Shown here: positions 36,411 to 44,859 of the stretch, one piece after another | How positions within the stretch are numbered: position 1 is the stretch's first letter | Layout: every line of letters starts with the position of its first letter | Made by a program: the position numbers and the translations under genes | The notes under the pieces: generated by a model | Seen by the model: the letters and a program-made list of their open reading frames with translations, nothing else | Databases searched by the model: none | Told to the model about the DNA's origin: nothing | Source of the DNA: Bradyrhizobium iriomotense | Lineage (GTDB): Bacteria; Pseudomonadota; Alphaproteobacteria; Rhizobiales; Xanthobacteraceae | Direction: 5' to 3' | Length of the DNA stretch: 64,000 nucleotides | Assembly (NCBI RefSeq): GCF_018129405.1 | Contig: NZ_JAFCLP010000001.1 | Location: 310,001-374,000, forward strand

Positions 36411-36620
36411 TCAAGCCAGCGATAGATTCTCAGCGCTGACCTTGCCTCGCATCTTGTCGGTCTTGGTCTCAAAGTTGACCTTCTGGCCCTCGGCGAGACC
36501 CGCAAGACCAGCCCGCTCGACCGCGCTGACGTGAACGAACACGTCATTGCCGCCGTCGTCGGGTTGAATGAATCCAAAGCCCTTCTGGCCGTTGAACCAC
36601 TTCACAGTACCTGTCGCCAT
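36411..36620 (-). CDS. cspA: Cold-shock protein (CspA family)
   Basis: A 69-residue OB-fold RNA/DNA-binding protein. RNP1 is KGFGFIQP and RNP2 is VFVHVSAV; the start [12 protein letters not shown] is canonical. GGAGAAGAG precedes the ATG at 36620. Such proteins melt RNA structure in cold or stationary phase. The upstream gap 36621-36961 (341 bp) probably holds its promoter and leader; I see no other supported gene there. Confidence 0.96.
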   Translation of the reverse strand: MATGTVKWFNGQKGFGFIQPDDGGNDVFVHVSAVERAGLAGLAEGQKVNFETKTDKMRGKVSAENLSLA

Positions 36621-36961
36621 TCTCTTCTCCAAAGCGCATAGGCGCGCATTCCGCGTGACGCTCACGCAGATCGATTCAATTCGTCGATGTCTCTGGAAAA
36701 GGAGCCCGCGGGCGCATTCAACAAGCACAGCGGCTGAACGAATAGAGCGACGCTATACCTCGCCATCGACATTAGCAAGGCTTCGGGCAGATTTAATCGC
36801 GCAGCTTGAATGGAATCTTCGCAGGTTTGAGGACTCGAAGCTGACACATCTCACGCGGGCTTTGCGCCGGTGACAGGAGGTCGAAATCGGCGCCGTGACG
36901 GCAAAGGCCCAAACTATCCTGCGCAACGGAGCCCTCTGATTTCACGCTGGCTTCGATCCGG
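36621..36961. other. Intergenic, cspA promoter/leader region
   Basis: No supported gene. A plus-strand frame (36568-36873) overlaps the start of cspA and has arginine-rich, shadow-like composition. The region is AT-richer than its surroundings around 36660-36790, as expected for a promoter and leader. Confidence 0.4.
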
Positions 36962-37933
36962 CTAATACCGCGCCCGCGGCACGATCCGCGCGAGCAGAGG
37001 GACGCCTGAGTGCCACAGCATGCAATCGCGCGCGCGGTCTGTCTGGCCGGCCGCAAGCTCGGAGAGCTGCTCGCGTGAGAACACGTGCCGCTCGCAGAAG
37101 AACGGCCGAAGCGGCGATCGCGAGAAGAATTTGTAGAAGAGCGCGCAACGGTCGCGGGCGATCGCCGGCCGCCCACGATGGTAGTGGCTTGCGACATCGG
37201 CGAAGATCACGGTACCGGCCCTCCCAGTGCAGGTCGTCACATCACCGCGATCCAGCGTTGCGCCCAACCTCTCCTCCAGCATTTCCTGCGTCAGGACCGG
37301 AAAGTTGGCGCCGTCGAGCATGTCGCTGCCGGGAAAGGAACGGTGCAGGATTTCAAGCGGCCCGGTGTCCTCATCGACATCGTGCAGGTAAACGATCACC
37401 TTGACCATCCGCCGATCCTCGACATCGCGATGCCATCTTCGGGCTGCGACCTGCCGGCCATCGGCCAGGGTATAGAAGAGATTCAGCGTGTCATATGCTG
37501 CAGGCAGGCCGAGATAGGTCTCAACGATGTCGAGGATGCGATCGTCGAGGGGCCAGCGGACGATATGCGGATGACGCATCAGATCTTCGGCGCCGACCTG
37601 CACGGTATATTCGTCGGCAAATTCGCCCGTTCCGGCACGGCGGGAATAAGCATTCGCGATGCCCGTTGCCGATGCCCAGAGCGCGTCGGTGCCGGGCAGA
37701 TCAAGCTTGTCGAGCGAGGTGATGTAGACGCCGTTCTTCTCCAGCCCGGCGACAATGTCCATGCCGAGCGGCGAGAGCTTGGGCAGACGCGGCTTGTGAG
37801 ATGCGCGCGCCTCTTCGTAGGCCTTGTTCAACTCTCGACTGACGGCCGGCATTCCGAGCAATCTCGAGGCGGTCTCCGCTGGCAAGCTGCGGACTCGGCG
37901 CAAGGCCCGGTAACGCAGCGTCGTCTGCTTCAT
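36962..37933 (-). CDS. Phytanoyl-CoA dioxygenase (PhyH)-like Fe(II)/2-oxoglutarate enzyme
   Basis: A 323-residue protein. The 2-His-1-carboxylate iron site is suggested by RRWHRDVEDRRMVKVIVYL (H-x-D) and the distal histidine in ADVASHYHRGRP followed by an arginine that would hold 2-oxoglutarate. GPLEILHRSFPGSD between them is typical of the PhyH family. The ATG at 37933 gives a basic N-terminus (MKQTTLRYRALRRVR). Substrate unknown. No neighbour points to a pathway. Confidence 0.75.
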   Translation of the reverse strand: MKQTTLRYRALRRVRSLPAETASRLLGMPAVSRELNKAYEEARASHKPRLPKLSPLGMDIVAGLEKNGVYITSLDKLDLPGTDALWASATGIANAYSRRAGTGEFADEYTVQVGAEDLMRHPHIVRWPLDDRILDIVETYLGLPAAYDTLNLFYTLADGRQVAARRWHRDVEDRRMVKVIVYLHDVDEDTGPLEILHRSFPGSDMLDGANFPVLTQEMLEERLGATLDRGDVTTCTGRAGTVIFADVASHYHRGRPAIARDRCALFYKFFSRSPLRPFFCERHVFSREQLSELAAGQTDRARDCMLWHSGVPLLARIVPRARY

Positions 37934-38288
37934 GTCGCAATGTCCCCTGGTGCGATGGATTCGTAGCGCAGCCACGTCGCAGGACGCGACCGGCGGCAAA
38001 CCCATCGCCGGGACTAGAGGCTAAAATCTGACTCGAGTGTTTCGAAGTGTATCGGGGCCTCCACGCCGGTGAATTGCGCGAACGCTGTCCGTCCCGAACA
38101 GCGCAACAAGTTCGGCGACTTGCCTGCGCGATAACGCCGCAGGATGTCGCGGCGACTTGGAACTCCGGTCACACTCTGCAAAAAAATTCTGGATGTCCTG
38201 TCGGATCGACGATGTCTGGCTCGTCCTCGGATCATGAATGGGCGAGAGACGTTGATGTCGGCCCATTGCTGCAAGAGGAAGAACAACC
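37934..38288. other. Intergenic region without a supported gene
   Basis: Divergent promoter region between the PhyH-like and SRPBCC genes. Overlapping frames on both strands have no ribosome sites and no recognisable domain. An A-run at 38180-38187 sits in an otherwise mixed sequence. Confidence 0.4.
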
Positions 38289-38732
38289 ATGCCCAGCACT
38301 GTCCGCCTGCACCGCATTCTCGCAACCAGCCCGGAGAAAGTCTATCGCGCCTTTCTGGAGGCGGATGCGATGGCGAAATGGCTGCCGCCGAACGGCTTCA
38401 CCTGCACGGTGCATCATTTCGAGCCCAAGGTCGGCGGCACGTTCAAGATGTCGTTCCGGAATTTCACGACGGGCAACAGCCACTCCTTCGGCGGCGAATA
38501 TCTCGAGCTCGTCCCCGGCGAACGCCTGCGCTACACCGACAGGTTCGACGACCCCAATCTGCCGGGCGAGATCCAGGTCACCGTGATCCTGAAGAAGGTC
38601 TCGGTCGGCACCGAGGTCGACATCACGCAGGCCGGCATCCCCGACGTCATCCCGCCGGAGGCCTGTTACCTCGGCTGGCAGGAATCGCTGCGGAATCTGG
38701 CGAAGCTCGTCGAGCCGGAGATCAACCAGTAG
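38289..38732 (+). CDS. SRPBCC family protein (AHSA1/polyketide cyclase-like)
   Basis: A 147-residue START-like fold protein: VRLHRILATSPEKVYRAFLEADAMAKWLPP at the start, GGTFKMSFRNF and FGGEYLELVPGERLRYTDRF in the middle, and GWQESLRNLAKLVE as the closing long helix. These proteins form a hydrophobic pocket and bind lipids or small aromatics. GAGGAAGAAC precedes the ATG. Ligand unknown. Confidence 0.9.
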   Translation: MPSTVRLHRILATSPEKVYRAFLEADAMAKWLPPNGFTCTVHHFEPKVGGTFKMSFRNFTTGNSHSFGGEYLELVPGERLRYTDRFDDPNLPGEIQVTVILKKVSVGTEVDITQAGIPDVIPPEACYLGWQESLRNLAKLVEPEINQ

Positions 38733-38844
38733 CGACGACATCAGTATGTGGGCAAAGCCCAGCGTGCCCACCAATGCTCTCTCAACCTCGGAAAGATGGT
38801 GAGCACGGCGCTCTGCGCCTTTGCCCACCCTGCGGTGTGCGGTC

Positions 38845-38858
38845 TTGATGTGCGTCAA
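38845..38858 (+). promoter_or_regulatory. FixK-type box upstream of the cytochrome c gene
   Basis: TTGATGTGCGTCAA (TTGA-N6-TCAA) is centred about 69 bases before the ATG at 38921. It matches the FixK2/FnrN consensus for low-oxygen activation of cytochrome genes in rhizobia. Confidence 0.7.
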
Positions 38859-38920
38859 ACCGTCAAAAGGGCAAAGCGGCTAGGAGCAGAAATCTTCCCT
38901 GCTGCGTCGGAGGCGAGAGG

Positions 38921-39367
38921 ATGAGATCTGCTGTCGAATGGTTGATCATTGCCGGTCTTGCCGCTGGTTTCACGACCGCCGCCAAGGCCGAAGAAGTTGA
39001 TATCGGCAAGGCGGAATTTCAGTCTTCGTGCGCGAGTTGTCATGGCGCCGATGCAAAGGGCAACGGACCGGTCAGCGGCCAGCTCAAGACACCGCCTTCC
39101 GACTTGACCATGTTGACCAAGAACAACAACGGGGTGTTTCCCACCAACGCCGTTTACGAAACCATATATGGGTCGAAATCAGTCAAAGCTCACGGCAACC
39201 GTGAAATGCCGGTCTGGGGCGAGCGGTTTAACCCCATCATCAACCTGCCTCACGCCGTCGATCCTTATTATTGGCAAAAGGCCGGGCCGCAGCAAAACCC
39301 GGAAGTCGTCGTGCGGACTCGTATTCTCGCTGTGATCGATTACCTGAACCGAATTCAGCAGAAATAG
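38921..39367 (+). CDS. Monoheme cytochrome c, exported
   Basis: A 148-residue class I cytochrome c. A signal peptide (VEWLIIAGLAAGFTTAAKA) is followed by the heme site CASCHGADAKGNGPV and the methionine ligand region REMPVWGERF, with a C-terminal helix RTRILAVIDYLNRIQ. It would shuttle electrons in the periplasm. With a FixK-type box upstream, expression at low oxygen is likely. The partner oxidase or dehydrogenase is not nearby. Confidence 0.92.
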   Translation: MRSAVEWLIIAGLAAGFTTAAKAEEVDIGKAEFQSSCASCHGADAKGNGPVSGQLKTPPSDLTMLTKNNNGVFPTNAVYETIYGSKSVKAHGNREMPVWGERFNPIINLPHAVDPYYWQKAGPQQNPEVVVRTRILAVIDYLNRIQQK

Positions 39368-39408
39368 CGACCGAACAGCGTCGCCGCAGGGACGCGGCTC
39401 GCCGCCTG

Positions 39409-40734
39409 CTACGCCTTCGGCGCAAGCCCGCCACTTGCGGTCCAGCGGTCCGGATCGGGGCTGTGCCCGATCAAGGCCAGGCCATAGGCGATCGACTCGA
39501 ACTGGTCGCCCGACATCAGCCGCTCGTTGCCGAACCGCTCGGCGAACAGCTTTCGGACGGCGGGCACGAAGGACGTGCCGCCGGTCAGGAACACCTTCTC
39601 CACCTCGCGCGCGGTGACGCCGGCTTCAGTCAGCACCTTGTCGACGGTCGCACCCAACCGGGCGATATCGTCGGCGATCCAGGATTCGAAATTCTTGCGG
39701 GTGATGGTCGCGCCGATGTCGACGCCGCCGCCCTTGAAACGGAAGTCCACTTGGTCCTGCCCCGACAGCGCGACCTTGGCGTCGGATACCGCGCGGTACA
39801 GCGAAAAGCCGAGGTCGAGGTCGACGATGGTGATGAAATCCTCGAGCAGCTCCGGCTTCAGCGCGGTGCGCGCGAGCTCGCGGAGCTCGCGCAGATCGCC
39901 GTTGCTCTTCATCATCGCGAGCTGATGCCAGCGCGCGAGATTGGTGTAGTGGCCGCTCGGGACCGGCAGCACCTTGTCGAACGAGCGGAAGCTCGAGCCC
40001 TTGCCGAGCCGCGGCGAGACGACGTGATCGACGATGCGATAGTCGAACGTATCGCCGGCAATGCCGATACCGGCGTGTCCAAGCGGCTCGGCGCGAAGCG
40101 TGCCGCCCGCGCGCGAAAACCGCATCACCGAGAAGTCGCTGGTGCCGCCGCCGAAATCCGCAACCAGCACGGTGGCATCGCGCTCAAGCCTGCGGGCGAA
40201 GGAGAACGCCGCCCCCACGGGCTCGTAGACATAGCGCGCGTGGCCGGCACCTAAGCGCTCGAACGCGGCCCGGTAGCGCTGCATCGCCAGCGCCTCGTCG
40301 GGATTGCCGCCGGCAAAGCGCACCGGGCGGCCGACCGTGATGTTGGACGTCTCGAAGCCGAACTTCTCGCCGCCATGGCGCGCCAGCGTGCGCAGGAACG
40401 CCGCAAGGATGTCCTCGAACTTGAAGCGCTGCCTGAACACTTGCGTGGTGTTGAAGCTGCTGCTCGCCGCAAAGGTCTTGAACGACTGCAGGAAGCGGTG
40501 GACGTGGCGTCCTTCGAGGAACGTCTCGATCGCCCACGGCCCGCCTTCGGCCTGGGCGCCGGCTCCCGGCCGGTCCTCCCAGAAGCAGAGGGCCGACACA
40601 TAGGTGCTGTGCCGCTGTCCGCCGTGATCGAAGCGGATGGCCTCGACCCGGCGGTCGTCGGCCGCGAGGGCTACGACCGTATTGCTGGTGCCAAAATCGA
40701 TGCCGATCGAGACGGCGGACGAGGCGCTCGACAT
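39409..40734 (-). CDS. Hsp70-family protein (YegD-like, lacking the substrate domain)
   Basis: A 441-residue actin-fold ATPase. Phosphate loops are IGIDFGTSNTVVAL at residue 10 and VADFGGGTSDFSVM near 190; VEKVFLTGGTSFVPAVRK near 385 is the adenosine motif. It stops at the nucleotide-binding domain, as in YegD, and lacks the DnaK substrate-binding domain. Such proteins are thought to be chaperone-like. It stands alone, 42 bases from the converging cytochrome c gene. Confidence 0.9.
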   Translation of the reverse strand: MSSASSAVSIGIDFGTSNTVVALAADDRRVEAIRFDHGGQRHSTYVSALCFWEDRPGAGAQAEGGPWAIETFLEGRHVHRFLQSFKTFAASSSFNTTQVFRQRFKFEDILAAFLRTLARHGGEKFGFETSNITVGRPVRFAGGNPDEALAMQRYRAAFERLGAGHARYVYEPVGAAFSFARRLERDATVLVADFGGGTSDFSVMRFSRAGGTLRAEPLGHAGIGIAGDTFDYRIVDHVVSPRLGKGSSFRSFDKVLPVPSGHYTNLARWHQLAMMKSNGDLRELRELARTALKPELLEDFITIVDLDLGFSLYRAVSDAKVALSGQDQVDFRFKGGGVDIGATITRKNFESWIADDIARLGATVDKVLTEAGVTAREVEKVFLTGGTSFVPAVRKLFAERFGNERLMSGDQFESIAYGLALIGHSPDPDRWTASGGLAPKA

Positions 40735-40846
40735 GAACCACTCTGATTGATGATCGGGAAAGAGGGCAAACCTCTAACGGCTTTGCACCGCCCTGCCAAG
40801 CCTCCGGTCCATTGTGGCCCGGTCGCCGCGCAACGACCGCGGCTTG

Positions 40847-42382
40847 TCACCGTCGCGGCGCGTCCACCCCCATCTCCCATTGCTTGGCGAAGCCGCTCTT
40901 GCGCTCCTGCTCGGTCCAGTTGAGAGCGGGGCAGCGCGCGATGGGACGGCATTCTCCTTCCAGGCAGAGCTTGCCGGCATCGCCCGAGACCTCGAGGTGA
41001 CCGGTGCCCTGCGCCTCGAGCCCTTGATCCGGCGCTCCAGTAAAAACCTGACAGCTCAGGTCCGACGCGCAACGCAAATGCAGGATGGGCTGAGGCGGAT
41101 CGGAACTGCCGACCTCAAAAAGGACGATCAACCCATCCGCGCTGATCTTGATGGGAGTCCTCTTGCATCTGTCCCTGGTGATCTCCGCCGGCTCGTTCGG
41201 CGGACCAAAATTGCCGAACCACAGCCCGGCGGTCTTGTCGGGCAGCCTCGCCGCCGAGAGCTTCGTCCACATCACCGTCTCGCCAACGCCTCCTGCGAAG
41301 ATGCGCTGACCGTCCAGGCCGAACGCAACGGCCTTGGTGGCGGAATGATCGCCCTTCAGCACCGCAACTGTACCGCCACTGCCGGCATTCCAGAGGCGCG
41401 GGCTTCGATCACCGGATACAGTGGCGATGCGCGCGCCATCGGGGCTGAAGACTGCATCGTTCACGTCGCTCTCGTGCCCTTTCAGAACGGCGATCTCGCG
41501 GCCGGAGGCGGCGTCGAAGACACGCGCCTCGTTCCCGGCGCTTGTGACGATCCGCGTGCCGTCCGCGCTGAAGGCTACGGAGAGAACCGGCGAGCTGTGC
41601 TTGAGGACACGCAGCACGCGACCGCTCGCGGCATCCCAGATGCGCGCAGTGTTGTCCTCGGACGCAGTGATGACGCGTGCACCATCCGGGCTGAAGCGGG
41701 CCTTGATGGCCCTAGCGTCATGCCCAATCATGGCGGCGATCTCGCGGCCGGTGGCCGCGTCCCACATATGAACCGTACCTTCCCAGCAGGTCGTGACGAG
41801 GCGTCTGCCGTCAGGGCTGAAGACGGCGAACGTGACCGGCGATGGAGGCTGGAGCACGGCAACTTCGCGGCCGCCTGCAACATCAAAGATGCGCACGATA
41901 TAGTCGCTGGTTGACGTGGCGAGCCGCGTGCCGTCCGAACTAAAGGTCGCGGAAGCGACCCTCGATGGATGCTCGAGCGTGGCGAGTTCGCGACCGCCGG
42001 CGATATCCCACAGACGTAGCATCCGGTCGTCGGAAGCCGTGACAAGGCGTGCGCCGTCCGGACTGAACGTGACGAAGCGGATGAGGTCATCATCCGGGCC
42101 GCGAGAGCTCGGCACCGCAAGCGACGCGATTTCGCGGCCTGTGGCCGTTTCACAAACGCGAACGATGCGTCCCTCGGTGGCGTTGGCGACCCGTGCCCCG
42201 CCCTCGCTGACGGCCGTCGACGATATGGTGACGCGTTTCGCGCCCCCTTGCACCGGAACCCCGCAGAAGGTGAATTTGGTCAAGCTGTAAATTTCATTCG
42301 CGTTCGCAGCCTGACTGCCAACCGCGACGCCGACGCCTAGCAGAACGGCTACCACCCATGCCGCCAATTGGAGACGTTTCAT
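40847..42382 (-). CDS. Exported WD40-repeat protein
   Basis: A 511-residue protein. A signal peptide (LAAWVVAVLLGVGVAVGSQA) is followed by seven or so WD-like blades, each with the pattern FSPDGARLVTAS...RLWDIAGGRELATL, spanning roughly residues 60-370. The C-terminal 130 residues are different and contain two cysteine pairs (HLRCASDLSCQVF, KLCLEGECRPIARC). WD40 propellers bind partner proteins; the ligand is unknown. ATG at 42382 was chosen because it directly precedes the signal peptide. Confidence 0.85.
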   Translation of the reverse strand: MKRLQLAAWVVAVLLGVGVAVGSQAANANEIYSLTKFTFCGVPVQGGAKRVTISSTAVSEGGARVANATEGRIVRVCETATGREIASLAVPSSRGPDDDLIRFVTFSPDGARLVTASDDRMLRLWDIAGGRELATLEHPSRVASATFSSDGTRLATSTSDYIVRIFDVAGGREVAVLQPPSPVTFAVFSPDGRRLVTTCWEGTVHMWDAATGREIAAMIGHDARAIKARFSPDGARVITASEDNTARIWDAASGRVLRVLKHSSPVLSVAFSADGTRIVTSAGNEARVFDAASGREIAVLKGHESDVNDAVFSPDGARIATVSGDRSPRLWNAGSGGTVAVLKGDHSATKAVAFGLDGQRIFAGGVGETVMWTKLSAARLPDKTAGLWFGNFGPPNEPAEITRDRCKRTPIKISADGLIVLFEVGSSDPPQPILHLRCASDLSCQVFTGAPDQGLEAQGTGHLEVSGDAGKLCLEGECRPIARCPALNWTEQERKSGFAKQWEMGVDAPRR

Positions 42383-42559
42383 CTGCTTCTCCTTGGGCAC
42401 GCTAATGCGCCGGCGAAGATTGAACGCGGTCACGCGCCAGCGTCGAGGGAAATCTAGCCCAGGGAACTACCTTTGCGGGTCCCAAAGCGAGCGGTTAAGG
42501 AAGTATTATGCTGCAATGCAATATGAAAGATGCTGCCATGCAAACTAAGCCATAGTACT

Positions 42560-42576
42560 TGGCATCTGGTATACAT
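42560..42576 (+). promoter_or_regulatory. Palindromic operator, degenerate site before the 45-aa gene
   Basis: TGGCATCTGGTATACAT: left arm perfect, right arm ATACAT instead of ATACCA. It is 55 bases before the ATG at 42632, in the position seen for the oxlT1 site. Confidence 0.55.
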
Positions 42577-42631
42577 AGATTGCCCTTCGAAATGAGACAG
42601 AACACTGACCGTCTCAAGAAAGGGAATTCCG

Positions 42632-42769
42632 ATGTCCAAGACCGCCTCCGTCGCCCTCGCCCCCTCCTCCTCGCTGTTCGCCCGTTTCCTGGCCGCGGTC
42701 GACCGCTTCCTGATGGCGAGCGCCGAAATCTCCAATCACAACGGCGACCTGCCCCGCTTCGGCCTCTGA
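42632..42769 (+). CDS. 45-residue protein in its own transcription unit (candidate oxalate-regulon member)
   Basis: ATG at 42632 follows AGGGAATTCCG. The product is MSKTASVALAPSSSLFARF, LAAVDRFLMASAEISNHN and GDLPRFGL: a serine-rich start, an amphipathic helix around LFARFLAAVDRFLMAS and a distinctive GDLPRFGL end. A strong terminator lies 70 bases after the stop, and a palindrome of the oxalate family precedes it. This full set of signals marks it as a real gene although it is too short for most gene finders. Function unknown. Confidence 0.7.
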   Translation: MSKTASVALAPSSSLFARFLAAVDRFLMASAEISNHNGDLPRFGL

Positions 42770-42839
42770 GAAGGCCTCCCCGCGCGGCCGAAACGGCGCG
42801 CCAGTGGACACGTCTCGTGGACCCGTACGTTCGATCAAA

Positions 42840-42870
42840 TGGCCCCGCATGTCGGGGCCATTTTCTTTTT
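42840..42870 (+). terminator. Rho-independent terminator after the 45-aa gene
   Basis: TGGCCCCG-catgt-CGGGGCCA followed by TTTTCTTTTT. Perfect 8-bp stem. It isolates the small gene from the transporter operon downstream. Confidence 0.85.
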
Positions 42871-42942
42871 GAGCCTCGCTCGCGAACACAACTGCGACGA
42901 TTGGTCCATCGACATGACCCTTTGATCCAATTGTTTGTCTGC

Positions 42943-42959
42943 TGGCATCTCGCATACCA
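42943..42959 (+). promoter_or_regulatory. Palindromic operator upstream of the second tct operon
   Basis: TGGCATCTCGCATACCA, 6-5-6 arms with one mismatch (C/A). It is 265 bases before tctC at 43225, farther than at other genes. The stretch 42960-43224 has no supported gene; a long leader is possible. Confidence 0.6.
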
Positions 42960-43224
42960 TTCGGGAACCAAGAACAATTGCACCAATCGAAGGTGCAAGA
43001 CGGGAACAGGAACGATCGAGGGCGAAGCGCATTTGCCGTGATCTTTGGCGGAACCTTAGCCGAAAGGAGCGGATGCCGGGCCCTATCCCCTGCTCATAAA
43101 GTGCTGGCTGGGACTGTATCGGGAGATCGACCAAAAAGGTGACCCCGAGCATCTGAATCGAGATGGGCTGACGCAAACCGCCAGAGAGCGGCTGCGTTCG
43201 AGGTTCGACAGGGAGAGAAACAAA

Positions 43225-44232
43225 ATGAAGCCATTCGTTCTGAATGTCGCTTTGGCGGCAATCGCGATGTCGTGCGCCAATAGCGCTGCAAGCCGTGCGG
43301 CCTGGGAGCCGGTCCGTCCGGTCGAGTTCATCGTGCCCGCGGGCACCGGCGGCGGCGCCGACCAGATGGCACGCACCATCCAGGGGATCGTCACCAAGCA
43401 CAATCTCATGAAGCAGCCACTGGTCGTCATCAACAAGGCCGGCGGCGCAGGCGGCGAAGGCTTCCTCGACGTGAAGACGTCGTCGGGCAATCCGCACAAG
43501 ATCATCATCACGCTGTCGAACCTGTTCACGACGCCGCTGGCGACGGGTATCCCGTTCAACTGGAAGGATCTCAGTCCGGTCGCGATGCTGGCGCTCGACG
43601 AATTCGTGCTCTGGGTCAACGCCGAGAAGCCGTACAACAGCGTCAAGGATTACGTCGACGCTGCGAAGAAGGCTCCGAGCGGTTCGTTCAAGATGGGTGG
43701 CACCGGATCGAAGCAGGAAGACCAGATCATCACGGTCGGCATCGAGAAGGCGATCGACGCGAAATTCACCTACATCCCCTACAAGGGCGGCGGCGAAGTC
43801 GCCGTCCAGCTCGTCGGCAATCACGTCGATTCCACCGTCAACAACCCGATCGAGGCGGTCGCGCAATGGCGCGGCGGCAAGCTGCGTCCGCTCTGCGTCT
43901 TCGACGCCCAGCCGATGGCCTATGACGAGCCGATCGCCGACGGCAAGGCCTGGAAGGATATTCCGACCTGCAAGTCGCAGGGCCTCGCGATGGAATATCT
44001 CATGCTGCGCGGCATCTTCATGTCGCCCAAGGCCACGAAGGACCAGATCGAATATTACGTCGAGTTGTTCAAGAAGGTCCGCGCCACCCCGGAGTGGCAG
44101 GAATTCATGAAGAGCGGCGCCTTCAACACGACCTTCCTGACTGGAGCCGACTACGCCAAGTGGATCGAGGCGGAGGAGAAGCGCCACGAGGTCCTGATGA
44201 AGGAAGCCGGATTCCTCGCACCGGGGAACTGA
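43225..44232 (+). CDS. tctC: Tripartite tricarboxylate transporter substrate-binding protein (TctC/Bug), second system
   Basis: A 335-residue periplasmic receptor with a signal peptide (MKPFVLNVALAAIAMSCANS..) and the Bug loops VEFIVPAGTGGGADQMARTI, VVINKAGGAGGEGFLDV and KMGGTGSKQEDQIITVGIEK. GGGAGAG precedes the ATG. It heads tctC-tctB-tctA. Its place between a palindrome of the oxalate family and the oxlT genes makes oxalate or another small dicarboxylate a candidate ligand; sequence alone does not show it. Confidence 0.92.
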   Translation: MKPFVLNVALAAIAMSCANSAASRAAWEPVRPVEFIVPAGTGGGADQMARTIQGIVTKHNLMKQPLVVINKAGGAGGEGFLDVKTSSGNPHKIIITLSNLFTTPLATGIPFNWKDLSPVAMLALDEFVLWVNAEKPYNSVKDYVDAAKKAPSGSFKMGGTGSKQEDQIITVGIEKAIDAKFTYIPYKGGGEVAVQLVGNHVDSTVNNPIEAVAQWRGGKLRPLCVFDAQPMAYDEPIADGKAWKDIPTCKSQGLAMEYLMLRGIFMSPKATKDQIEYYVELFKKVRATPEWQEFMKSGAFNTTFLTGADYAKWIEAEEKRHEVLMKEAGFLAPGN

Positions 44233-44319
44233 GCCGCGAGATCGACGACGGCGAAGGACGCTCGCCGTCCTCCCGCCGGCCGCGACCGCAGAAGACTTGC
44301 GATTCCGCCTGGAGGTCCC

Positions 44320-44817
44320 ATGACTGAACGATCCGGCTCCGAATCCGGCCCGGCACACAAGACCTTGGAAATCAGCATCGCGCTGCTGATCGGCGTCTTC
44401 GGGCTGGTCGTGATCTTCGGCAGCCTGAAAGCCGGCATCAACTGGGGCGCGGAAGGCCCGCGTGCCGGCTTCTTCCCCTTCTATGTCGGCGCCGTCATCG
44501 TCGGCGCGAGCGCCATCAACCTCTGGCATGCGCAACGCGGCGATGACGGCCGGCTGTTCGCGGAATGGGGACAGCTTCGCCAGGTCATGAGCGTCGTCGT
44601 GCCCACCGGGATCTATGTCGGCTCGATGCCGTTCGTCGGCCTCTACGTCGCCTCGATGGTGTTCATCGCCTGGTTCATGCGCTGGCTCGGCGGCTATCGC
44701 TGGCTGACGGTCGTCGCGGTCGCGGTCGGCATGCCGGTCGTGACCTATCTGGTTTTCGAGCGCTGGTTCCTGGTCCCGCTTCCCAAGGGGCCGCTCGAGG
44801 ACTGGCTCGGTCTGTAA
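44320..44817 (+). CDS. tctB: Tripartite tricarboxylate transporter, small permease (TctB), second system
   Basis: A 165-residue protein with four membrane segments (LEISIALLIGVFGLVVIFGSL, FYVGAVIVGASAINL, MPFVGLYVASMVFIAWFM, WLTVVAVAVGMPVVTYLVF) and the closing LVPLPKGPLEDWLGL shared with TctB proteins, comparable to [12 protein letters not shown] of the first system. AGGAGGT lies before the ATG. It lies 87 bases after tctC and 42 before tctA. Confidence 0.9.
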   Translation: MTERSGSESGPAHKTLEISIALLIGVFGLVVIFGSLKAGINWGAEGPRAGFFPFYVGAVIVGASAINLWHAQRGDDGRLFAEWGQLRQVMSVVVPTGIYVGSMPFVGLYVASMVFIAWFMRWLGGYRWLTVVAVAVGMPVVTYLVFERWFLVPLPKGPLEDWLGL

Positions 44818-44859
44818 GAGCTACGCATTCATTCAATTGCTGCTGCAGGACGTATTGAT

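Noticed and set aside
43044-43224. Possible short leader reading frame before tctC (ATG near 43073 after AAAGGAG, nine codons), and an open stretch in frame with tctC
   Set aside because: The nine-codon frame is too short to support by eye and the in-frame stretch has no start codon.
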